A model generated the notes under the pieces. The model made no database searches, was not told the origin of the DNA, and saw only the letters and a list, made by a program, of their open reading frames with translations. Of a DNA stretch of 51,421 nt, positions 46,359 to 51,421 are shown piece by piece. Made by a program: the position numbers and the translations under genes. Each line of letters starts with the position of its first letter. Positions within the stretch are counted from its first letter, which is position 1. This DNA is from a virus. Location: IMG/VR virus record IMGVR_UViG_3300019886_000007, positions 1 to 51,421 of that record. One strand, 5' to 3'.

Positions 46359-49300
46359 TAAGCTTGTCCCGGCGCTGGTCTTGGCGGCCGTCCACCTGTG
46401 GATTCAAACGCAGCTTGTCCTAACTTTCCAGCCTTGGCGGAATGAAATGCGTTTATCATTGCATCAATCTGATAAGAGAATGGCATGTAAAGATGTGGCC
46501 CCTGCCAATCACCATTCTTATCAAGAGGCAGAATCTGTTTCAACTTACGCATTGCTTCACTCTTCCGCATCCCCCGTCCTGTTAGCGCATCCCAAACTGT
46601 GCGCGAGGATTCTACAAGGGGACCTCCTAGATTCGTCGCTACTGGAACTACAGGCGCATTATCGTCAAATAGATTCGACCCTGGAAATATGTACCAGTTG
46701 CCAAGATCCAAACCAGTTGCATCTGCTACTTTTGACAGTCCATAGGTAAATGCAGCGGCTCGTGCAATTTTGCCACCACGTTCTGCTAATGTACCCGTAG
46801 TAATTTGACGCCCAATATTGCGGGCTTGGAAGGCTGACCATGTACCGAATTGTCCAAAAATCCTACCGGCTAAATTCCCTGAATAGTGGAGTCCATTCGA
46901 CTGACCAAACTTCCCAATTATTTGTTCTTGAGCAATTTTTGCCAAGTATACCGACGCTTCATCAAATTTTGCAGCAGTTACCAGTCGATCATATTCTTGT
47001 TGAATTGGTAATTCAAAGGCATTTAGGCCCACCTCCTTATACGCAGCGGACTTATTCAGAATCTTACGACTCAGCTTTGCTAGAGCGGCATCTGAATCCT
47101 TTAAGAACGTAAGATATACACCAGCGTGGGCAAATCTATATGCAGCAGGCTGCAAAGATACATCCAGTCCTACTTCTGCAATGCGATTTGCCCCGCGAAT
47201 TGCTGCTGATGGATCAAGTGTCGCTCCACGCTCCGCAGGATTTTCCAATATCAAAGCACTACGCTCTGGCACTACTCCACTTTCTACTAGCGAACGTGTA
47301 TTATGGAGCGTACCTCGTGCCTCTGCACCCAACAACCCATACTGAAGGAATTTCCTTGTTTTATCCAATCCATGTTCAGTAAACATTACACCGACATTAG
47401 TAACGAAATCTCGTACACCTGCAAGTGGTTTGGCTCCCTGTGCGGCAGTCTCACCAATTAAACCAATAGCATTCGCAATCTTCTTGGCGTCGATGTTTAA
47501 CCCAAGATGACCGTTGATGAATCTATCCAGCGTTTCGTTAATCACACGATCAAACTTCGGTGTCACATTTTGTACATCACTGAAAAATCTCTGCAATGAA
47601 TTATGTACAGCTACCTTACGTCCATCATTCGGTAATGCCTTCAACATTGTTTCTGCTGATTTCTTAGCTGCATCAAGAGCAGGCATAAGGTGGTCAGCTT
47701 TAAGGCCAGCGCGAGTGTATCGCACGAGAGCCACAACGGGGTCCCGCTCGTAGGTGTCAATCTCACCTGTGCGTGCCATCCGTGCGTAGAAATCAGTATC
47801 AACATTTCCAAACCCCGAAGAGAATTCTCTTACAGTAGACGGCACGAATAATCCCTCTTCGTACAATCTAATGTGTGTCATGTAGTGGCCTAATCTACGG
47901 CCGTCTGGAATGTTGAACGTATCGGCAAAGTCGTTATATGCTGTCTCCAATTCTTTCAGCAACATATCCTCTTGCGGACCAAACTTGTTCTCCTTCATAA
48001 ATTCCTGCCGCGACAATTCACCCTGACCATCGCGAGCCATACGCGAACGTGCTAAACGTAGCGACGCACCCTTATCACCCTTGAGATTATCTACACGATC
48101 AATTGCTTCAGCCAAGATGGGATTCTCATGTAGGCCCGCCTCTAGTTTGAGACGTAAAATCTCGTTCTCATACTCGACAGACCCTCTCGACATTCCTTCG
48201 GTAGCTTCACGTCTCGCAGCCCTAAAATCATAAATCTCACGAAGATCTACTTTGTTATCTGATAACCAATCTCCTAGTTCTATTTCTCCCGCTCCAAGCT
48301 GTCTATGTTTGAAGTACAAGTTGATAACTTCATCAGGACTCATAGCTTCAAGTGCTTCACCAACTTTGACACGGCGTTCTGCGCCAAGCGTTCGTGCCAT
48401 ATTCTGAATACGAATTAATCGCGGTTCCACCTTACGCATATTAAATGTGAATGCATCGTATCCACCTTGCACGACACGGAACACATTGTTGAAGAATGAG
48501 GTTTTCCCTTGATACGTAATATCGTGATCTAAGAATAACTTGTTGTTAGTTACTAACGCCTTACCAGCGGTTGTAGCTCTTGCAAGTAATTCCTGCAATT
48601 TGGTTACAGCAGGAGGATCATACGGCAATTGGTTAGGTGGCAATGGACCACGCGGTGTGGATAAATCACCACCAATTACCCACGGTGGAATAGGTCCATT
48701 CGTAGAACCACCATCGAATTCAATACCACGTTCGCTACCAGCCTTATTAATGAAGTTACGTGCCTCAGCTAACGTGCTAACTTGGCCCACTTTCTTATTT
48801 GAATTCACATCACGGAGGATTACTTCTCCAGACTCCGCACGCTCCAAATACAACCCTGCGCGACCAGCACGGTCAACAACACGATGCAAACTAACCCTAT
48901 CTTCCAACTGACGACGCTCAAGCTCGCGGCCATATTCAGAAATAGCGCGCCTGTATACCTCAGCATCTGACCCATTCATATCCTTGAGAAGTTCTTGCGA
49001 GAACCTCTTAGCAAACTGTTGCTTGAGTCCTTCTACGTTACCTAACTTGAATTCCTTTGCAAAATCATTTACACTCTCATCAAACGATTTACCATTACCC
49101 AATACTTCTTTAAGTTCTGAAGGCTTAGTCTTAGCCTCACGAATAACTGTGTTCTCAACCTTACCAGTCTCCAACCTAGTAACATAGTCTTTCCAGAAAG
49201 TTAACTCGGCGTCAATGTTACCAAGAAACTTGTTCTTCGTCTGCATAGATTCTAGTTCATCTACCTTATTCCTTGCACGATCTAGCTCTGTAAACGCTCC

Positions 49301-51382
49301 ACGATTAGCCTCTGGAATTGGCTCTTTCATCGCACGTAAGCGTACTAAATCCTTGGCTTCATCACCAGTAAGAGGCTCTAGAATATCACGCCCCGTTGCG
49401 GGGTCTTGTCCGTGTACCGTAGATTGTTTAGTCTCAAGAGCCTGTAATCTAGCAGTTTCCTCAGGAGTTAACTTGTGTGCAACTGTAGGATCATCAACTT
49501 GTCCAAGAATACGCTTTCTGAAATCTTCATATAGACGTGTAGTTACAGCTTCCTTTGTGGCCGCAACGAATGCTTCTTTGTGATTTATGTCTGTCAAATC
49601 GTTAACGTCTACGGTGTATCGCTTACCAGTAGCCATAGTTTCTACGATGGCATTTGGTCCTACAAACTCCTTGATGCGTACATCGTTGCCACCATGATCT
49701 GCAATCTGTTCTTTGATAAATCCTGTACGTTGAAAGTCTAGAACGTTAGCTGGTGTACCAGCAGTAGGAATAACACCCTGATCTAACTGCTCAAATGATT
49801 TTTCTAGATGTGCATTAACACGCTGTCTCATCTGCGCAATATCAGCGAGACTAGTTTGCTCATCATCGGTTAATTGATCTGTTAGCTCCTGTAACTCTTT
49901 CTCATACGAAATCCTGTTCAACATATCCTTCTCAGCGGATTTCGCAATGTACTCAGGAGATTTCTCAGACCATAATCCACGTCTAGCTTCTCTGGCTCGC
50001 CCACGAGCATCCATGAATCTAAGCTGCTGCTGTAACTTAACAACTCTATCAGCAGTACCAGTTAATCCAATAGCTTCAAGTGGTGCTGCTTGTGGACGAA
50101 CAAGCTCGCCAAGATCGGCAGACTCACCAGAAATTAATACGTCATTCAGAATCTCAGTAGGTCCAGCACCCGGTACTTTATGAACAGTATAGTTAAGGTG
50201 TGGATTATCTGTTTGAATCTTAGTTAATTCTTCATCAGTTACACCACGTATTACATTTGTCTCGTGTGGTTTCGTAACCTTAGCAATAGCCTGATTGAGA
50301 GTCTCCGATGTAGCTAACGCATCTACACGTTGCACAACATCGGGTAATAGATCAAGCTGTGTAGCCTTAAACTGTCTATAGTTGGCAAGTTGTCCAGCTA
50401 ACTTAGCCATCTCTAGTGGTTGATTTGGTGCCTTCGTAACAACACCGATACCACCAGTAATCAATGTAGCAGCAGTACCAATACCAGCAAACATGAATGC
50501 AGATGCTAACATCTGTGATGCTTGATCTGGACTATCTGCACCCTGAATCATTCCATATGCTAGACCAGCAGCGGCGCCAGATGATGCATTAGTTAGAGCA
50601 CTACGTACAAAAGGACTCCGAACAAAGAAATCTTCTTGTGTAACAGCAGCAAGACGTAATGCCTGTGTGGAGATAGATGAGGGTACACCACGCGGTAATG
50701 CTTCAGCAGCAATTAATGCAGCCTCGTCTGTTAAACCACCTAATGCAGCACGCTGGCCCCGCAACATCAATGCTTCTACACCTGAATGCGCACCCTTAGC
50801 AATGGCGAATGCTACACCGTTTGCAATAGTATTAACAGTAGCAGTTGCACGTTCCTCTGGATTCGCAGCACGGATACCAGAAGGGTCATCAAACTTAGTA
50901 CCAGAGATAGTAGTAATAGCATCCAATGCTGGATCAACAACAAACCCCTGTATTAATCCATCAAATGCTTTACCTGGATCAGTCTTGAATTCATGCATCT
51001 GGGCACCAATAATATTCTTGGTACCAGTTAATACACCACCGATAGCAGTCATCGGATTCTGACCCATTGCATCAGCGAACATACCAACGCCACCGAAGAA
51101 ATTCTCGGCCTTCTTACCTAAGATCGCAGCCGTACCGGGACCAGTGTATCCGTGGTCAGCAAACATTTGATTACGCTCTTGATCTGAACCTAACCAGTAT
51201 CCTGCCCAATTGTTACCAATAGTTTTTACACGAGTTAATAAACTTGGGCGTGTAGGTTCAGTAGCAACCACAGTCTCATCTGGCGCATCGTCAGGAAACA
51301 TACCACCCAACGGTGATGTATCTACTGGCGGCGCTGCCTGTGTGGTATCGTCAGGAAATAGATCAGAAAGTGGTGTAGTCAT
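46355..51382 (-). CDS. Large internal virion / DNA-ejection protein
   Basis: 1675 aa, by far the largest product. It starts with an acidic Pro-rich tail containing two FPDD motifs (9-12, 29-32). Long helical parts follow (about 370-520, 640-760) and a helical domain near 930-1170 with LFLDHDITYQGKTSFF. The C-terminus has an amphipathic region (GTLAERGGKIARAAAFTYG). No RNA polymerase, lysozyme or protease motif is seen. Size and its place at the end of the late unit suit an ejected inner-core protein such as T7 gp16. The ATG overlaps the previous stop across the circle junction (ATGA). Confidence 0.65.
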   Translation of the reverse strand: MTTPLSDLFPDDTTQAAPPVDTSPLGGMFPDDAPDETVVATEPTRPSLLTRVKTIGNNWAGYWLGSDQERNQMFADHGYTGPGTAAILGKKAENFFGGVGMFADAMGQNPMTAIGGVLTGTKNIIGAQMHEFKTDPGKAFDGLIQGFVVDPALDAITTISGTKFDDPSGIRAANPEERATATVNTIANGVAFAIAKGAHSGVEALMLRGQRAALGGLTDEAALIAAEALPRGVPSSISTQALRLAAVTQEDFFVRSPFVRSALTNASSGAAAGLAYGMIQGADSPDQASQMLASAFMFAGIGTAATLITGGIGVVTKAPNQPLEMAKLAGQLANYRQFKATQLDLLPDVVQRVDALATSETLNQAIAKVTKPHETNVIRGVTDEELTKIQTDNPHLNYTVHKVPGAGPTEILNDVLISGESADLGELVRPQAAPLEAIGLTGTADRVVKLQQQLRFMDARGRAREARRGLWSEKSPEYIAKSAEKDMLNRISYEKELQELTDQLTDDEQTSLADIAQMRQRVNAHLEKSFEQLDQGVIPTAGTPANVLDFQRTGFIKEQIADHGGNDVRIKEFVGPNAIVETMATGKRYTVDVNDLTDINHKEAFVAATKEAVTTRLYEDFRKRILGQVDDPTVAHKLTPEETARLQALETKQSTVHGQDPATGRDILEPLTGDEAKDLVRLRAMKEPIPEANRGAFTELDRARNKVDELESMQTKNKFLGNIDAELTFWKDYVTRLETGKVENTVIREAKTKPSELKEVLGNGKSFDESVNDFAKEFKLGNVEGLKQQFAKRFSQELLKDMNGSDAEVYRRAISEYGRELERRQLEDRVSLHRVVDRAGRAGLYLERAESGEVILRDVNSNKKVGQVSTLAEARNFINKAGSERGIEFDGGSTNGPIPPWVIGGDLSTPRGPLPPNQLPYDPPAVTKLQELLARATTAGKALVTNNKLFLDHDITYQGKTSFFNNVFRVVQGGYDAFTFNMRKVEPRLIRIQNMARTLGAERRVKVGEALEAMSPDEVINLYFKHRQLGAGEIELGDWLSDNKVDLREIYDFRAARREATEGMSRGSVEYENEILRLKLEAGLHENPILAEAIDRVDNLKGDKGASLRLARSRMARDGQGELSRQEFMKENKFGPQEDMLLKELETAYNDFADTFNIPDGRRLGHYMTHIRLYEEGLFVPSTVREFSSGFGNVDTDFYARMARTGEIDTYERDPVVALVRYTRAGLKADHLMPALDAAKKSAETMLKALPNDGRKVAVHNSLQRFFSDVQNVTPKFDRVINETLDRFINGHLGLNIDAKKIANAIGLIGETAAQGAKPLAGVRDFVTNVGVMFTEHGLDKTRKFLQYGLLGAEARGTLHNTRSLVESGVVPERSALILENPAERGATLDPSAAIRGANRIAEVGLDVSLQPAAYRFAHAGVYLTFLKDSDAALAKLSRKILNKSAAYKEVGLNAFELPIQQEYDRLVTAAKFDEASVYLAKIAQEQIIGKFGQSNGLHYSGNLAGRIFGQFGTWSAFQARNIGRQITTGTLAERGGKIARAAAFTYGLSKVADATGLDLGNWYIFPGSNLFDDNAPVVPVATNLGGPLVESSRTVWDALTGRGMRKSEAMRKLKQILPLDKNGDWQGPHLYMPFSYQIDAMINAFHSAKAGKLGQAAFESTGGRPPRPAPGQAY

Positions 51383-51421
51383 TGAATAATCTTCTTAGCA
51401 ATTAGTTCATCAAGTACAGCT
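51274..51421. repeat. Terminal direct repeat, right copy
   Basis: The copy of positions 1-148, identical except 51295 (G; C at position 22). Confidence 0.9.
51379..51421 (-). CDS. 3' end of the 491-aa virion protein (partial, repeat copy)
   Basis: The last codons of the gene annotated in full at 106-1581, repeated because the window ends overlap. The TGA stop at 51381-51379 overlaps the ATG of the 1675-aa gene. Confidence 0.9.
   Translation of the reverse strand, partial: AVLDELIAKKIIQ

Overview
The window is an essentially complete tailed-phage genome of the short-tailed (podovirus-like) plan. It was assembled as a circle: the first 148 bases recur as the last 148 with one mismatch, giving a unit of about 51,273 bp. 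There is an HK97-type capsid set, a short-tail adaptor/nozzle set, a GH24 endolysin and a complete phage replication set. I see no integrase, excisionase or lysogeny repressor and no phage RNA polymerase, so a virulent phage transcribed by host RNA polymerase is most likely. The host cannot be named from the sequence. The endolysin type, a Sec-type signal peptide and a candidate spanin point to a diderm bacterium. All three stop codons are used normally, so the code is standard.

Layout. Two divergent transcription units leave a 0.93-kb non-coding region (24528-25456). The leftward (minus) late unit runs from 24527 to 106 and, across the circle junction, through 51382-46355. In order it encodes a 43-aa basic protein, a small-terminase candidate, small structural proteins, several small membrane/coiled-coil/zinc proteins, large terminase, a candidate spanin, portal, a gene nested between portal and scaffold, scaffold, major capsid protein, neck/adaptor, a 904-aa YadA-like fibre, a candidate holin, the endolysin, the tail nozzle, a GNAT-like protein, and three probable internal virion/ejection proteins ending in one of 1675 aa. 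The rightward (plus) early/middle unit runs from 25457 to 46358 and is packed with small genes. The two units converge and overlap by a few bases at 46355-46358.

The plus unit holds a SNF2-type helicase, a very acidic protein, a stand-alone TSCPD protein, a recombination set (Cas4-like nuclease, Sak4-like ATPase, SSB-like protein), tRNA-Lys(UUU), tRNA-Leu(UAA), an unusual tRNA-like RNA preceded by a three-way-junction RNA, an HNH-type protein, a GroES-like co-chaperonin and an Acb2/Tad1-like anti-defence protein. It ends with a uracil-DNA-glycosylase/exonuclease/family-A polymerase whose polymerase core is split into a second gene, followed by a DUF3987-like helicase. Three sigma70-like promoters (TTGAC-N, 17 bp, TA-N-N-TT) drive this unit at 25371, 30552 and 33809.

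The most unusual features are the split polymerase with two small genes in the gap; the 38728-38909 structured RNA block; tRNAs that run directly into start codons without ribosome-binding sites; a 26.35-26.61 kb candidate origin with inverted TTCCAATTGGAA elements around an A/T tract, with a third copy in the late leader; an out-of-frame gene bridging portal and scaffold; and a hairpin that hides the ribosome-binding site of a small membrane-protein gene.
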